Source: Gammaproteobacteria bacterium (GTDB lineage Bacteria; Pseudomonadota; Gammaproteobacteria; JAJFKG01). From it: a DNA stretch of 64,000 nt. Below are positions 10,104 to 20,306 of this stretch, in pieces. The translations under genes and the position numbers were made by a program. The stretch covers positions 248,001 through 312,000 of the forward strand of contig JAJFKG010000005.1 in assembly GCA_021773335.1 (NCBI GenBank), in the 5' to 3' direction. Below the pieces are notes generated by a model. That model was not told where the DNA came from, searched no databases, and saw nothing but the letters and a program-made list of their open reading frames with translations. Positions within the stretch are counted from its first letter, which is position 1; each line of letters starts with the position of its first letter.

Positions 10104-10376
10104 TCAATGGCGTAAACCGAGGCGCTTGATCAATTCTAGATAGCGCTCATGCGATTTGTTCTTTAGATATTTCAAGAGCTTACGACGTTTATTGACCATT
10201 TTTAGCAAACCACGACGGGAATGGTTGTCTTTTGCGTTACTCTTAAAGTGGCCGGTCAAATCTTCGATACGTTTGGTCAAGATTGCGACTTGCACTTCCG
10301 GGGAGCCGGTATCACTGGCACCACGTTGATAATCTTTTACTAATTTTGCCTTCGTTGCAGTAGTTATGGCTGGCAT
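10104..10376 (-). CDS. rpsO: 30S ribosomal protein S15
   Basis: 90 aa from the chosen start ([13 protein letters not shown]); the frame opens 7 codons earlier, but that upstream ATG overlaps the AGGAG ribosome-binding site serving the inner ATG. The family-typical stretch [10 protein letters not shown] and the C-terminal RRKLLKYLK region are present. S15 binds 16S rRNA early in 30S assembly. It has its own promoter about 65 nt upstream and precedes pnp, the classic arrangement in which S15 also controls its own mRNA; that control was not checked here. Confidence 0.98.
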   Translation of the reverse strand: MPAITTATKAKLVKDYQRGASDTGSPEVQVAILTKRIEDLTGHFKSNAKDNHSRRGLLKMVNKRRKLLKYLKNKSHERYLELIKRLGLRH

Positions 10377-10440
10377 TTTAAAACATTCTCCTAACATTGT
10401 TCTTACACCTGTTCAGGGCCCTCCCCAAATAGGACTGCGC

Positions 10441-10469
10441 ATTTTAACTGGCAGCTCAACAATGAACAA
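10441..10469 (-). promoter_or_regulatory. Promoter of rpsO-pnp
   Basis: On the minus strand TTGTTC is followed after 17 nt by TAAAAT, a good sigma70 match, about 65 nt before the S15 start codon. It lets rpsO-pnp be transcribed independently of the upstream truB/nucleosidase genes. Confidence 0.65.
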
Positions 10470-10547
10470 GCTTTTTCAGGCAAATTGCGACATTTTTTGT
10501 TTAAAAAAAGTGCGGGTGCAGCGCGTCCATGGACCTAAGGCCTGGTT

Positions 10548-10736
10548 GTAACCTACTGTCTTTGTGTCAAGCCCAGATGTAGCCCGGATAAGTTGCGCAG
10601 CAACGTCATCCGGGAACAGCAATCGCTAACAACCTCCCCGGATGACGCGCGTGCCGCGCTTATCCGGGCTACGGCTTATGTATGAACAAATGCTAATGTA
10701 GTCTTGATGCGCGCCAACGGCGCGCATCAAGACTAC
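10548..10736. repeat. Composite palindromic repeat, copy A (leader plus three hairpins)
   Basis: It fills most of the 374-nt gap between rpsO and the nucleosidase gene. A leader at 10548-10581 (CTACTGTCTTTGTGTCAAGC core) is followed by hairpin 10583-10614 (CCCGGAT/ATCCGGG outer stem, GTTGC/GCAAC inner stem), hairpin 10637-10668 (same outer stem), and a perfect 18-bp palindrome with AAC loop at 10698-10736 whose stem contains CTTGAT/ATCAAG. Related copies lie near 40.9, 44.1, 56.3 and 60.5 kb. No coding frame explains it. It resembles a REP/MITE-class non-autonomous element. Confidence 0.85.
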
Positions 10737-10750
10737 CAAACTCGTTGATT

Positions 10751-11602
10751 TCAAGAAAGAAAGTTTGACACTACTTGCGCCACATTCCTCATCGCCACCC
10801 GCAAATTACGTTTATTCCAAGCCACATATGGATTCTTACTTGCTTCAGCACCGAGTTTATCACTAATCCCTCGCACAACCATGCACGCTTGCTTGAGCAT
10901 CCAACACGTTTTCATAAAGCTCGCATCTTCCATGGCAATAGTCTTGGTACCTAAAGCCGCCATTTTATCGATATCCATTTTGGGTGTAGGAAAAAATTGG
11001 CTGGTGGCGATACTGTCCACGCTCACTTTCGCCGGTACAATGCGGCCATATTGATTATGTGCGGATAAGTCTAACTGTTGACTACGCTTTGCAATACGCT
11101 CAAGCAAAACTTTATCAGTCTTTAGCGTATATTGTTCTTTAGCTTGATTAATTGGATTTTTAAGGGTTGGATCAGAGCTAGGCGCCAATTCACTAAACTT
11201 ACCAAAGTTCAACAAATAGAATTTATCTCCTAAGATCACATCACCAACGTGTACATGACGCCCTAAACCACCCGCAGAACCTGCAAGTATAATTGTTTTT
11301 GGTCGCAGTGTTTCAATCAGCAAGGTAGTAGTAACAGCAATATCCGTTTCACCTACGCCACCCAATAAAAGTACCACTCGCTGTTTACCGAGCTGCCCTG
11401 ACCAATACGTCAATTCACCCCGGTGTTGTTGGTGCTTATTGTGCATTAAAGCCAAAATAGGTTTAGCTTCACCCAGAATGGGACAGATAATCGCATAGTC
11501 CGGCCTTGCGCTTTGTGCCCACGTCAGTGACGGTAAACAGAGTGCATAAAGACTCAAACATAAGATGCTCAGCAACCGTGGCCAGTATTTTTTATGGTAC
11601 AT
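10751..11602 (-). CDS. Exported MTA/SAH nucleosidase-like protein
   Basis: 283 aa of the PNP_UDP phosphorylase/nucleosidase superfamily. The N terminus is a signal peptide: basic start, hydrophobic core and a likely cleavage after LTWAQ, near residue 30. The body shows GSAGGLG, a purine-site region AMEDASFMKTC, and the late RGISDK motif with the Asp expected to protonate the adenine. The family removes the base from methylthioadenosine, adenosylhomocysteine or related nucleosides. Export would place it in the periplasm, unlike the usual cytoplasmic Mtn. Start: ATG with AAGGAG 7 nt upstream. It sits between truB and rpsO, where the E. coli operon has no such gene. Exact substrate uncertain. 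Confidence 0.8.
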   Translation of the reverse strand: MYHKKYWPRLLSILCLSLYALCLPSLTWAQSARPDYAIICPILGEAKPILALMHNKHQQHRGELTYWSGQLGKQRVVLLLGGVGETDIAVTTTLLIETLRPKTIILAGSAGGLGRHVHVGDVILGDKFYLLNFGKFSELAPSSDPTLKNPINQAKEQYTLKTDKVLLERIAKRSQQLDLSAHNQYGRIVPAKVSVDSIATSQFFPTPKMDIDKMAALGTKTIAMEDASFMKTCWMLKQACMVVRGISDKLGAEASKNPYVAWNKRNLRVAMRNVAQVVSNFLS

Positions 11603-11620
11603 GCACTTGCTCCTTAAGCC

Positions 11621-12595
11621 CTAACCATTCACCGCTGCATTTGTAACTTGACCGCCTTGTCGCGTAGGTTGCAATAAACGCCGTGGCGCTAAGTTCCCAT
11701 CCACTAACACTTCACCAACTCCCAAAAAACACTTATCTTGATTATATAGACGCACCCAACCCGGCTTTGTAGCCGCCTGGGGGGCGCGCACCACTTGGCC
11801 TTGTAAAACGAAATGTGATAACGCTTTATCTAAATACAATGCCGGCCAGTGACTCACCATGCTATCAAGTGGTAGTAACTTAGCGAGCAAAGCCGCTTGC
11901 CCATCAGGCTTGGTTGCTAAATCGTGCAAGGCTTTTAATTCATGCATTTCATGCTGATAGGGACCAACACTAAAACGGTGTAAGGTCCCCACATAGGCGC
12001 CACAACCAAGGGCTGCACCCATATCTTCGACAAGCGTACGAATGTAAGTCCCTTTACTACAATGCACTCGCAAGGTAAGCGTATAGCGCTGATAATCCAA
12101 TTGTTCAAGTGAAAAGACCGTGATACGCCGCGCTTGGCGTGGTACCTCAATACCTTGACGGGCTAATTTATAAAGTGGTTGGCCTTGGTATTTTAGCGCT
12201 GAATACATCGATGGTACTTGCTCGATGTCACCGCGAAACTTTGCCAATACAGCATCTAGCTGCGCTTGTGTATAATGTGGCGGCTCACAGCGCTCAATCA
12301 CCTCGCCTTCTGCATCACCCGTTTCAGTGCGTTGACCTAATATCGCCGTGACATCATAGTATTTATCGGCTTCCAACAAGAATTGACAGAATTTCGTGGC
12401 TTGGCCAAAGCACACAGGTAACATGCCACTGGCTAAAGGATCAAGGCTGCCAGTATGCCCAGCTTTACGTGCTTGATAAAGATCTTTGACTTGTGCGAGC
12501 GCTTGCGCCGAGGTTATCCCAGTAGGTTTATTTAAGAGTAAAATGCCATCAACGGCACGCCCCAAGCGGCGTTTAGCAAAACGTTTTTTATGCAT
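11621..12595 (-). CDS. truB: tRNA pseudouridine(55) synthase
   Basis: 324 aa. It makes pseudouridine-55 in the T loop of tRNAs. The catalytic motif HTGSLDPLASGMLP is present with Asp52, and KPTGITSAQA precedes it. The central region carries the SKGTYIRTL element and the C terminus is PUA-like. It lies in the conserved run infB-rbfA-truB, 39 nt after rbfA, and is followed by the exported nucleosidase gene instead of directly by rpsO. Confidence 0.97.
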   Translation of the reverse strand: MHKKRFAKRRLGRAVDGILLLNKPTGITSAQALAQVKDLYQARKAGHTGSLDPLASGMLPVCFGQATKFCQFLLEADKYYDVTAILGQRTETGDAEGEVIERCEPPHYTQAQLDAVLAKFRGDIEQVPSMYSALKYQGQPLYKLARQGIEVPRQARRITVFSLEQLDYQRYTLTLRVHCSKGTYIRTLVEDMGAALGCGAYVGTLHRFSVGPYQHEMHELKALHDLATKPDGQAALLAKLLPLDSMVSHWPALYLDKALSHFVLQGQVVRAPQAATKPGWVRLYNQDKCFLGVGEVLVDGNLAPRRLLQPTRQGGQVTNAAVNG

Positions 12596-12634
12596 TTAAA
12601 TCCATCTCACAACTATGACAAGTAAGACTAGGGT

Positions 12635-13024
12635 CTACTTAGACGATTTTGTATCTTTTTCAGTAACTTGGTTAATCAAGTCGGCAATACGATTACCACG
12701 TTGCGCAGAATCATCATAGATAAAGCGTAGCTGTGGCATACTACGTAAACGTATAACTTGCCCGAGTTGGTGACGAAAATAACTGGCTGAATCGGCCAAT
12801 ATATCTAGCACTTGTTTACGCAAGACCGTTTCATCGGATTGTTGCTCAGTCGTCGTGAGCAAACTAACAAATATTTTCGCATAAGCTAAATCACGGGACA
12901 CTTCGACATCTGTCACTGTCAGCAAACCAAGCTTTTTTTCTTTTAACTCGTGCTGTAACAAAATCGCCAACTCGCGCTGAATTTGGTCTGCGACACGCTT
13001 TGCGCGATTAGAATCACCCGCCAT
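12635..13024 (-). CDS. rbfA: Ribosome-binding factor A
   Basis: 129 aa from the ATG at 13024; the frame opens one codon earlier with GTG. A single KH-like domain with RVADQIQRELA near the N terminus, the family-typical VTDVEVSRDLAYAKIFVS, and MPQLRFIYDDS towards the C terminus. RbfA assists late 30S maturation near the 16S 5' region and in cold. It begins 6 nt after the infB stop and is translated within the same operon. Confidence 0.96.
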   Translation of the reverse strand: MAGDSNRAKRVADQIQRELAILLQHELKEKKLGLLTVTDVEVSRDLAYAKIFVSLLTTTEQQSDETVLRKQVLDILADSASYFRHQLGQVIRLRSMPQLRFIYDDSAQRGNRIADLINQVTEKDTKSSK

Positions 13025-13030
13025 CACTAT

Positions 13031-15601
13031 CTATTCACTTACTTCGAGAGTACGCGCCACCTCGATAGTCTCATAGACTTCGATCTGATCACCGACTTTA
13101 ATATCGTTGTAATTCCTCACACCGATACCACACTCTAAACCACTGCGCACTTCCATCGCGTCATCCTTGAAGCGACGTAATGACTCTAGTGCACCTTCAT
13201 AGATAACAACATTATCGCGCAACACACGGATAGGATTATTACGTTTAACCGTGCCTTCGATAACCATACAACCAGCAATAGCACCAATTTTTGGTGAACG
13301 GAATACATCGCGTACTTCAGCAATACCAATGATTTGCTCTTTAAGCTCAGGTGATAACATCCCTGACATCGCACTCTTAATGTCATTAATCACATCATAA
13401 ATCACGCTGTAGTAGCGCACATCGACACTCTCAAGCTCTGCGAGACGCCGTGCCGAATTATCCGCACGCACGTTAAAACCAATAACTATCGCTTGCGCTG
13501 CTAAAGCTAAGTTAATATCAGACTCATTGATACCACCCACGCCTTGAGCGACAATCTTCACTTGAATTTCTTGCGTTGATAGCTTTCTAAGAGCGTCGGT
13601 AATCGCTTCAACCGAACCTTGCACATCACCTTTGAGTACCACACTCAGGGTAATCGCTTTGCCTTCTTCGATACGGTTAAAGAGATTATCCAGCTTGGCC
13701 GCTTGGTCGCGCGCCAGTTTCACTTCACGAAATTTACCCTGGCGGAATAATGCAACTTCACGTGCCTTGCGTTCATCAGCCACAACCGTGAACTCATCAC
13801 CCGCGCTTGGTGTCCCAGCTAAACCTAAAACTTCAACCGGGATTGAAGGGCCAGCAAATTGGATTTGTTGACCAGTTTCATTCAATAGAGCGCGCACACG
13901 GCCATGCTGTAGACCTGCCAAAACAATATCACCTTTACGTAAAGTACCACTTTGCACAAGCATACACGATACGGCACCACGCCCAACGTCTAGGCGTGAT
14001 TCAATGACAATACCACGCGCAGGCACATCAATCGGCGCTTTAAGTTCTAAGACTTCCGCTTGCACTAAGACTGAATCCAATAGGGCATCAACACCTTGGC
14101 CACTCTTAGCCGAGATTGGTACGAACATAACATCACCGCCCCATTCTTCAGGTACGACGTCATGACTTGCGAGTTCAGTCTTAACCCGTTCTGGATCGGC
14201 TTCAGGTTTATCTATCTTATTAACGGCGACAATTATCGGCACACCAGCTGCCTTAGCATGCGTAATTGCTTCTAAGGTTTGTGGCATCACGCCATCATCA
14301 GCAGCTACCATAAGAATAACAATATCTGTCAACTCTGCCCCACGCGCCCGCATCGCGGTAAATGCCGCGTGCCCCGGTGTATCCAAGAAAGTAATCATAC
14401 CCTTGGGTGTTTCAACGTGATAAGCACCAATATGCTGGGTAATCCCGCCAGCCTCACCTTGGGTGACTTTAGTTCGACGAATATAATCGAGTAATGACGT
14501 TTTACCGTGGTCGACATGTCCCATGATGGTCACCACGGGAGCTCGCGTAATTTGTTCGCTATCACTGCCAGCATCAACGTTAGCCGCCGCAATTTCTTTT
14601 TCAAGTGCATCTTCTTTGAGGAGCCTAGGGGTATGCCCCATTTCTTCAACGACAATCGCCGCAGTATCTTGATCGATCACTTGGTTGATAGTTGCCATCG
14701 CACCCATTTGCATCATTTTCTTAATGACTTCCGCGGCCTTAACTGACATACGCTGCGCCAACTCTGCGACGGAAATTGTCTCTGGGATAGCAACTTCTTT
14801 AACGACTGGCGCAGTCGGCTTTTCAAAACCATGTTGGCCTAATAATTCTTGGGCCGCCGCGCTAACCGCTGCTTTTGACTTCTTAGCACCTTTTTTCTTG
14901 CGTCGCCCTGATTTATCCATCGCCAAGCTAAGTTCGCGTCCACCGCGTTGACGATCACCTTCTGAAAACTTATCACCGCTCTCTTTGCCTTTGCGTTTTT
15001 TCTTGCGACTTGACTTACTATCGTCACTGCTGGGTGGTGGTGGAGCTGCTTCTGGAGCAGGGGGCACAGGTGTAGATGCTTGTGCAACTTCTTCTACCGC
15101 AGCTTCTTCCGGACTGACCGGTTTTTCGGCGACGTCAGTCCCTTCAAGCCCTTGTGGTTGTGTTGCCTTTTGTGCTGCTACAACGTCGTCTGCTTCCTCT
15201 TTAGCTGCCTTTGCGGCGGCTTCTTTTTCAGCTTTAGCTTTGGCCTTGCGCTCTGCCGCTTCGAGCGCGGCTTTCTCGGCCTCTTGACGCACAACTTCTG
15301 GATCGACATAAGTACGTTTACGGCGAATCGTGACATTAACTGATGCGCCGCTACCTGCCTTAATGCGACTAGTACTCTTGCGCTTAAGTGTGATCTTTTT
15401 AGGTGTTGTCTCAGCAGTACCACCATGATTGCGTTGTAAAAAACCAAGCAATAACTCTTTTTCATTTTGCGTCACAACATGCGAAGAATCGATATCATTT
15501 GCACCCACAGCTTTCCTCAATTGCTCTAGCAATTGCTCAACCGGGATACCCACATTCTTTGCCAACTGTTCAACAGTCAAACTGACCGATAAATCCGCCA
15601 T
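13031..15601 (-). CDS. infB: Translation initiation factor IF-2
   Basis: 856 aa from the ATG at 15601, which has GGAGGG upstream; a GTG two codons earlier is less likely. Order: IF2 N-terminal domain (about 1-55), a long charged Lys/Glu/Ala linker to about 240, a second N domain, then the GTPase with GHVDHGKT (G1, about residue 365), DTPGHAAF (G3) and NKIDKP (G4), and C-terminal beta-barrel and tRNA-binding domains (C1/C2). IF-2 delivers fMet-tRNA to the 30S subunit. It lies between nusA and rbfA as in E. coli. Confidence 0.98.
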   Translation of the reverse strand: MADLSVSLTVEQLAKNVGIPVEQLLEQLRKAVGANDIDSSHVVTQNEKELLLGFLQRNHGGTAETTPKKITLKRKSTSRIKAGSGASVNVTIRRKRTYVDPEVVRQEAEKAALEAAERKAKAKAEKEAAAKAAKEEADDVVAAQKATQPQGLEGTDVAEKPVSPEEAAVEEVAQASTPVPPAPEAAPPPPSSDDSKSSRKKKRKGKESGDKFSEGDRQRGGRELSLAMDKSGRRKKKGAKKSKAAVSAAAQELLGQHGFEKPTAPVVKEVAIPETISVAELAQRMSVKAAEVIKKMMQMGAMATINQVIDQDTAAIVVEEMGHTPRLLKEDALEKEIAAANVDAGSDSEQITRAPVVTIMGHVDHGKTSLLDYIRRTKVTQGEAGGITQHIGAYHVETPKGMITFLDTPGHAAFTAMRARGAELTDIVILMVAADDGVMPQTLEAITHAKAAGVPIIVAVNKIDKPEADPERVKTELASHDVVPEEWGGDVMFVPISAKSGQGVDALLDSVLVQAEVLELKAPIDVPARGIVIESRLDVGRGAVSCMLVQSGTLRKGDIVLAGLQHGRVRALLNETGQQIQFAGPSIPVEVLGLAGTPSAGDEFTVVADERKAREVALFRQGKFREVKLARDQAAKLDNLFNRIEEGKAITLSVVLKGDVQGSVEAITDALRKLSTQEIQVKIVAQGVGGINESDINLALAAQAIVIGFNVRADNSARRLAELESVDVRYYSVIYDVINDIKSAMSGMLSPELKEQIIGIAEVRDVFRSPKIGAIAGCMVIEGTVKRNNPIRVLRDNVVIYEGALESLRRFKDDAMEVRSGLECGIGVRNYNDIKVGDQIEVYETIEVARTLEVSE

Positions 15602-15685
15602 ATACACACCCTCCGTAACCGTTCATCCTTATCAACTCCAGACAACAACATCGTAGTTGCCCTATAGAAATAGAAAAGGATTACG

Positions 15686-17176
15686 TTACTCTTCCGCAAA
15701 CCAAGGTTCACGTGCCGTCATAATTAATTCCGCTGCCCTTGCCTCATCCATGTCTTCAATCTCTAATAAGTCATCGACTGCCTGTTCTGCGAGATCTTCC
15801 ATCGTGACAATACCACGACTTGCTAACACAAACGCCAAGTGGCGATCCATACCTCGCATAGTCAACAAATCCTCGGCTGGCTCGACAGAAGATAATTGTT
15901 CTTCTTTGGCAATCGCACGAGTCAATAAGGCATCTTTAGCACGCTTATGTAACTCTTCGACTACGTCTTCATCGAAGCCATCAATTTGCAACATTTCTTC
16001 ATCAGGAACATAAGCAACTTCTTCGATACTGCTAAAACCTTCTGCGACCAATACTGCCGCCAAATCTTCATCAACGCCCAAACTTTCAATAAATAAACTT
16101 TGCAAATTTTCCGATTCACTCTGTCCCTTAGCCTCAAAGTCTTGCTCAGTCATGACATTCAAAGTCCAACCGGTCAATTCACTGGCGAGGCGAATATTCT
16201 GACCACTACGCCCAATGGCTTGTGACAATTGTTCTTCTTTTACCGCTAAGTCCATCGTTTTGGTATCTTCATCCGCGGCAATAGAAACTACTTCTGCAGG
16301 CGCCATGGCATTAATGACTAATTGCGCCGGATTATCATCCCACAACACGATATCGATGCGCTCACCATCAAGTTCGCTCGACACAGCCTGTACACGTGAG
16401 CCACGCATACCAACACACGCACCAATTGGATCGATACGACCATCGTTAGTCTTCACTGCGATCTTTGCGCGCACCCCTGGATCGCGCGCTGCGCTACGAA
16501 TTTCAATCAATTCTTCACCAATTTCAGGGACTTCAATCTTAAATAACTCGATTAGCATCTCTGGGCAAGTTCGACTAAGCGCCAATTGTGGGCCACGCGT
16601 TTCCGTGCGAATTTCTTTTAAATAACCACGCATACGGTCACCAATACGCGCCGCCTCACGCGGTAACATTTCTTCGCGCGAAACAATTGCTTCCGCATTG
16701 GCACCTAGATCAAGGATAATAAATTCACGTGTCACTTTCTTAACAACACCAGTAACTAATTCGCCAATACGTTGTTGATATGATTCAGCAATCTTAGCGC
16801 GTTCTGCTGCACGTACTTTTTGCATAATCACTTGTTTGGCAGTTTGTGCGGGAATACGTCCAAAACCAACAGAATCCATGGATTCTTCAAGCACATCACC
16901 GATTTGCGCATCTGCTTTGATTTCACGAGCTTGTTCTAGAGTATATTGTGCATCCGGTTCTTCATATTCTTCATCTTCAACGACAGTCCAACAGCGAAAG
17001 GTTTTATAGTCGCCATTAATTGGATCGATTGTGACTCGCGCATCAATATTTTGTTTATGGCGCTTTTTGGTCGCCGAAGCTAACGCTGCTTCGATCGCTT
17101 CGAAGATCGCTTCTTTGCTAACACCTTTTTCATTGGCTAGAGCCTCTGCTACCAATAACACTTCTTTGTTCATCAT
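15686..17176 (-). CDS. nusA: Transcription termination/antitermination factor NusA
   Basis: 496 aa. Domains: N-terminal RNA-polymerase-binding domain (1-125), S1 (about 135-200), two KH domains ([14 protein letters not shown] and [15 protein letters not shown]), then two acidic helix-hairpin-helix repeats at about 365-490 of the kind found in gammaproteobacterial NusA. It modulates pausing, Rho-independent termination and antitermination. It starts 50 nt after rimP and is followed by infB. The two acidic C-terminal repeats support a gammaproteobacterial origin. Confidence 0.98.
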   Translation of the reverse strand: MMNKEVLLVAEALANEKGVSKEAIFEAIEAALASATKKRHKQNIDARVTIDPINGDYKTFRCWTVVEDEEYEEPDAQYTLEQAREIKADAQIGDVLEESMDSVGFGRIPAQTAKQVIMQKVRAAERAKIAESYQQRIGELVTGVVKKVTREFIILDLGANAEAIVSREEMLPREAARIGDRMRGYLKEIRTETRGPQLALSRTCPEMLIELFKIEVPEIGEELIEIRSAARDPGVRAKIAVKTNDGRIDPIGACVGMRGSRVQAVSSELDGERIDIVLWDDNPAQLVINAMAPAEVVSIAADEDTKTMDLAVKEEQLSQAIGRSGQNIRLASELTGWTLNVMTEQDFEAKGQSESENLQSLFIESLGVDEDLAAVLVAEGFSSIEEVAYVPDEEMLQIDGFDEDVVEELHKRAKDALLTRAIAKEEQLSSVEPAEDLLTMRGMDRHLAFVLASRGIVTMEDLAEQAVDDLLEIEDMDEARAAELIMTAREPWFAEE

Positions 17177-17226
17177 TTCCGCCTTCTATTTGACAAACTC
17201 GTAACTATCTAGCGCTTAGCAAATAG

Positions 17227-17679
17227 TTACACGACCTCTAAATTCATTTTTTCAACATTTGAAAACGTTAAGTTAAATACGTCTTCACCATCTTGTAGTG
17301 TAAGCTTATCATCCGTAACTGCCTGTAAAATCCCACTGAAATTACGGCGCCCCTCCACCGGAATACGCATACGCACTTTAACCCGCTCACCGATAAAACG
17401 CTGGCACTGTTCCAAGGTAAACAGGCGACGCGCTATGCCTGGCGAAGAAACTTCGAGGTTATACTCACCAGGAATGGGATCTTCCACATCTAACACCGCG
17501 CTAACTTGTGCACTTACCAAGGCACAATCATCAACTGTCACACCTTGCGGTTTATCGATATAAACACGCAATAACGCGCGCTGACCCGCAGCAAAATACT
17601 CACAGCCCACAAATTCATAACCCAGTGCCGCCACTGCTGGGGCAATAACGTCATTCAATTGTGTCACTCGTGCCGTCAC
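17227..17679 (-). CDS. rimP: Ribosome maturation factor RimP
   Basis: 150 aa. N-terminal alpha/beta domain (LGYEFVGCEY, RVYIDKPQGVTVDDC) and C-terminal SH3-like domain; the region VSSPGIARRLFTLEQ is typical. RimP is needed for 30S maturation. The start is a GTG at 17679 with AAGGTGG about 7 nt upstream. It is the first protein gene of the operon downstream of the initiator tRNA, with two hairpins between them. Confidence 0.95.
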   Translation of the reverse strand: MTARVTQLNDVIAPAVAALGYEFVGCEYFAAGQRALLRVYIDKPQGVTVDDCALVSAQVSAVLDVEDPIPGEYNLEVSSPGIARRLFTLEQCQRFIGERVKVRMRIPVEGRRNFSGILQAVTDDKLTLQDGEDVFNLTFSNVEKMNLEVV

Positions 17680-17701
17680 GCCAATCCACCTTATCTATCA
17701 C

Positions 17702-17727
17702 AACAAAAAATGGGCGCTAGGCCCATT
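17702..17727 (-). terminator. Second hairpin between tRNA-fMet and rimP
   Basis: AATGGGC pairs with GCCCATT around a 5-nt loop and is followed by TTTTTG on the minus strand. It lies just before the rimP start. With the terminator immediately upstream it forms a tandem barrier between the tRNA and the nusA operon, so readthrough or NusA-responsive attenuation may set operon expression. Confidence 0.7.
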
Positions 17728-17756
17728 CTTGCAAAACTCACATGTACCGCGCCTAA

Positions 17757-17779
17757 TAAAAAACCCCATTAAGGGGTTT
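17757..17779 (-). terminator. Rho-independent terminator after tRNA-fMet
   Basis: AAACCCC pairs with GGGGTTT around a 5-nt loop, followed by a run of T on the minus strand. It starts 13 nt after the CCA end of the tRNA. Confidence 0.85.
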
Positions 17780-17791
17780 ATCGTTATTAGT

Positions 17792-17868
<77 letters not shown>

Positions 17869-17880
17869 CCAAGGCTGGCC

Positions 17881-17909
17881 ATTCTAGCGAAGAACGACTT
17901 ATCAAACAA
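17881..17909 (-). promoter_or_regulatory. Promoter of tRNA-fMet / nusA operon
   Basis: On the minus strand TTGTTT and TAGAAT are spaced by 17 nt, and the -10 lies 12 nt upstream of the tRNA 5' end. This is a good sigma70-type arrangement for a stable RNA gene and probably the main promoter of the whole rimP-nusA-infB operon. Confidence 0.7.
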
Positions 17910-18134
17910 GAGGCAATCGGCTTAATCACGTTAAACTCAAGAAAAAATGCAAAAACTATTGAAAATATTTAAGAAATAGGCCAGCTGCTACTTCTAGGGC
18001 GACTATATTTTAAGCAGAGCCACACTTGCCTTTTTATAATTACCTCCACGTGGCATTTCAGCATCAAGCATGAGCATGCTAGAATCCGCGCTCAACGCAT
18101 AAGCGAAATGAACAAGCTGCTGTGAGCAATCGGT

Positions 18135-19181
18135 ATGTCAACGCAATTTTTATTATTAGATGGCACAAGCAACGTCACTATCGCGCAAAATCTCATGCAA
18201 GCATTGCAAAATAAAGGACATACTTGTCACTATATCGACATAAAAAATTATAATAAAAAGAGATTCTTTGCTATACGGCGACACCTGGCGCGAGCCTTGA
18301 CTAGACAACAAAGTTACTACTACTACCCTAAATTAAGTAAATCAATTGAAGGTGAAATTGTTAAAACCGCGCCTGATACCATTATTGTGACTGGCTTTGC
18401 TTATGCTTACCTATCATTAACGCGCCTAAAGCAACTTAAAAAACAACTGAAAGCAAGGCTCTATTTAATTGACACTGACAGTGGTAGCTTATTTGAATAC
18501 CCTAAGAAGTTGGCCTACTTTATGCGCCACGAACTTACTAACTACGATAAAGTTTTTTGCTTCTCAAAGAAAATTAGTGACTACATGAATAAAATGGAAC
18601 ACCATACAGTAGAATGGTTTCCATGCGGTGCTGAGGCGCTCCCTCAGACATCAGTCCAAACATCAGCAGAAAAAAGCTGTGACGTATTGTTCTACGGGAC
18701 TCCAGGCGGAATGCGGCGTATATTCTGTTTAGAACAATTATCAGATTATAATCTCGAAGTTTACGGCAAGCGCTGGAAAAATTATAAGCATGTCATCTCT
18801 AATGCGCTCTTCGCCAAAATCACGCACGCAGATATTTGGGGAGAGCACCTTATTAAAACAATCCACCAAAGTAAGATTATTCTCAACATCAATAGTACTC
18901 AGTGGCATAGCATAGAAACAGGAGTCAATCTACGCATATTCGATATTTTGGCAATGGGCGGCTTTCTTCTCACTGAGCATTGTGAAGAACTAAACGAATT
19001 ATTTTCTATCGGCCAAGAGTTTGAGACATTCAAAAGCCACGAGGAAATGCTTGATAAAGTGAATTACTATCTCCAGCATGAGGACAAGCGCAAGCGCATC
19101 GCGCAAGCAGGACATGCTAAAATATTGCGTGACTTTACTTGGGATAAGCGTGTTAATCAGATATTAAAGCAACCACTATAA
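18135..19181 (+). CDS. Glycosyltransferase, CgeB/group 1 type
   Basis: 348 aa, GT-B-like. The C-terminal half shows the CgeB-type signature NLRIFDILAMGGFLLTEH followed by EELNELFSIGQEFETF and a helical tail (RIAQAGHAKILRDFTWDKR). The N-terminal half has a Rossmann-like opening (FLLLDGTSN) and a KVFCFSKKISDYM segment. No membrane segment or signal peptide. It is the only plus-strand gene here and converges on the GT9 gene with a 6-nt overlap of the 3' ends. Acceptor and sugar are unknown; role in surface polysaccharide or protein glycosylation is inferred. Confidence 0.75.
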   Translation: MSTQFLLLDGTSNVTIAQNLMQALQNKGHTCHYIDIKNYNKKRFFAIRRHLARALTRQQSYYYYPKLSKSIEGEIVKTAPDTIIVTGFAYAYLSLTRLKQLKKQLKARLYLIDTDSGSLFEYPKKLAYFMRHELTNYDKVFCFSKKISDYMNKMEHHTVEWFPCGAEALPQTSVQTSAEKSCDVLFYGTPGGMRRIFCLEQLSDYNLEVYGKRWKNYKHVISNALFAKITHADIWGEHLIKTIHQSKIILNINSTQWHSIETGVNLRIFDILAMGGFLLTEHCEELNELFSIGQEFETFKSHEEMLDKVNYYLQHEDKRKRIAQAGHAKILRDFTWDKRVNQILKQPL

Positions 19182-20279
19182 ATATCGTGATTTAGACCGA
19201 CCCACTGACGTGATCACCAAGGGTTGTGAGAATTCGCAAAAGGCGTGATAAACACGCCCAACCGGGATCAACAACGACCAATTTTGTTTAAATGGCCCAC
19301 GCGGGTTGGTTATCGGGGTTACCAAACGGTTGCGCGCCCAACCTGGGCGCCAGCGATGAGGAATGCGAGATTTACGGCGGTGAATCGTCAAGGTCGGCAA
19401 GCCAAGACACGAACAAAGATGTCCTGTGCCCGAATCATTGCCAATCATATAAGCAGAGCTATAACACAACATCGCTAGCTCCTTGATTGTTGTTAATTCC
19501 GGCAATTCGAACTCATTATTAAGACGTTGCAACCACTCTGGGCGTTCGGCTGGGGAGACACTAAATACCGGTTTCCAACCAGACTTACGCAGCTTACGCG
19601 CCAATTTAATAAAGTTGTTGGCAGACCAGTTTTTACTCTTTGTCGCGCTGGTTGGGTGTATCAACACTTGCTTAGCATTTATCTCGAGCTGACTATCATT
19701 CGGCAATCGCAATCCACAATCTAGGGTTGCTCCCGGCAACTTGAAGCCTTCTCTGCATAATTTAGCGCAATTACTAGCCATGGTTGCACCGCGTTCTAAC
19801 TCGTAAATTACCTGCGCATGGCAGTCGACTATCGGCTGCAAATAAGCTCGTTTAAGCTCGTCAGATACCAACTGTTGCAAATCCGGACGATAATTGGACA
19901 AGGCACTATCAAAGCGCGCCATAGCCATAAAAACGTACTTCTTACTCACTTGCTCAAGTTGCTCCCGAGTTTTACCCGCAGTGGTTACGGTATAAGCGTC
20001 TGAAATTACTAAATCATACTTATCGAGCTCGGATTCGAGCTGCTCAGCTTGCGGAAACACTTGAACGTTATAATTGGGTAGCCATGCACGCAGCTGCGCT
20101 AGCAAATTGCTGTAAACAGTTACCGAAAAACCGTGCAACGCAAGATTATTCGCAAGCGTTAAAAACAATAAACCATCACCTAAACCTTTTGCGCAGACAA
20201 CGGCGATATTGGCTTTCGTTGTCTGTGTGAAAGAGCTATCAGAGATAGCACGGGTTGGCGCAGGTTCTAGTGTTTGCAT
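19176..20279 (-). CDS. Glycosyltransferase family 9 (heptosyltransferase-like)
   Basis: 367 aa. N-terminal Rossmann half opens with NIAVVCAKGLGDGLLFLTLA, the GT9 donor-half pattern. The C-terminal half has LIHPTSATKSKNW and the family core YMIGNDSGTGHLCSCLGLP, followed by TLTIHRRKSR. In the family these residues bind an ADP-heptose or similar nucleotide sugar. It is followed on the same strand by no further gene and lies 27 nt after the TPR-GT gene, so the two are probably co-expressed. LPS core or other cell-surface glycosylation is likely but not shown. Confidence 0.78.
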   Translation of the reverse strand: MQTLEPAPTRAISDSSFTQTTKANIAVVCAKGLGDGLLFLTLANNLALHGFSVTVYSNLLAQLRAWLPNYNVQVFPQAEQLESELDKYDLVISDAYTVTTAGKTREQLEQVSKKYVFMAMARFDSALSNYRPDLQQLVSDELKRAYLQPIVDCHAQVIYELERGATMASNCAKLCREGFKLPGATLDCGLRLPNDSQLEINAKQVLIHPTSATKSKNWSANNFIKLARKLRKSGWKPVFSVSPAERPEWLQRLNNEFELPELTTIKELAMLCYSSAYMIGNDSGTGHLCSCLGLPTLTIHRRKSRIPHRWRPGWARNRLVTPITNPRGPFKQNWSLLIPVGRVYHAFCEFSQPLVITSVGRSKSRYL

Positions 20280-20306
20280 GATTTCCCCATACCTAATATA
20301 GCAAAA

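Noticed and set aside
10548..10736. Repeat cluster as a CRISPR array
   Set aside because: Repeats are palindromes of different lengths with no regular unique spacers and no cas genes nearby.
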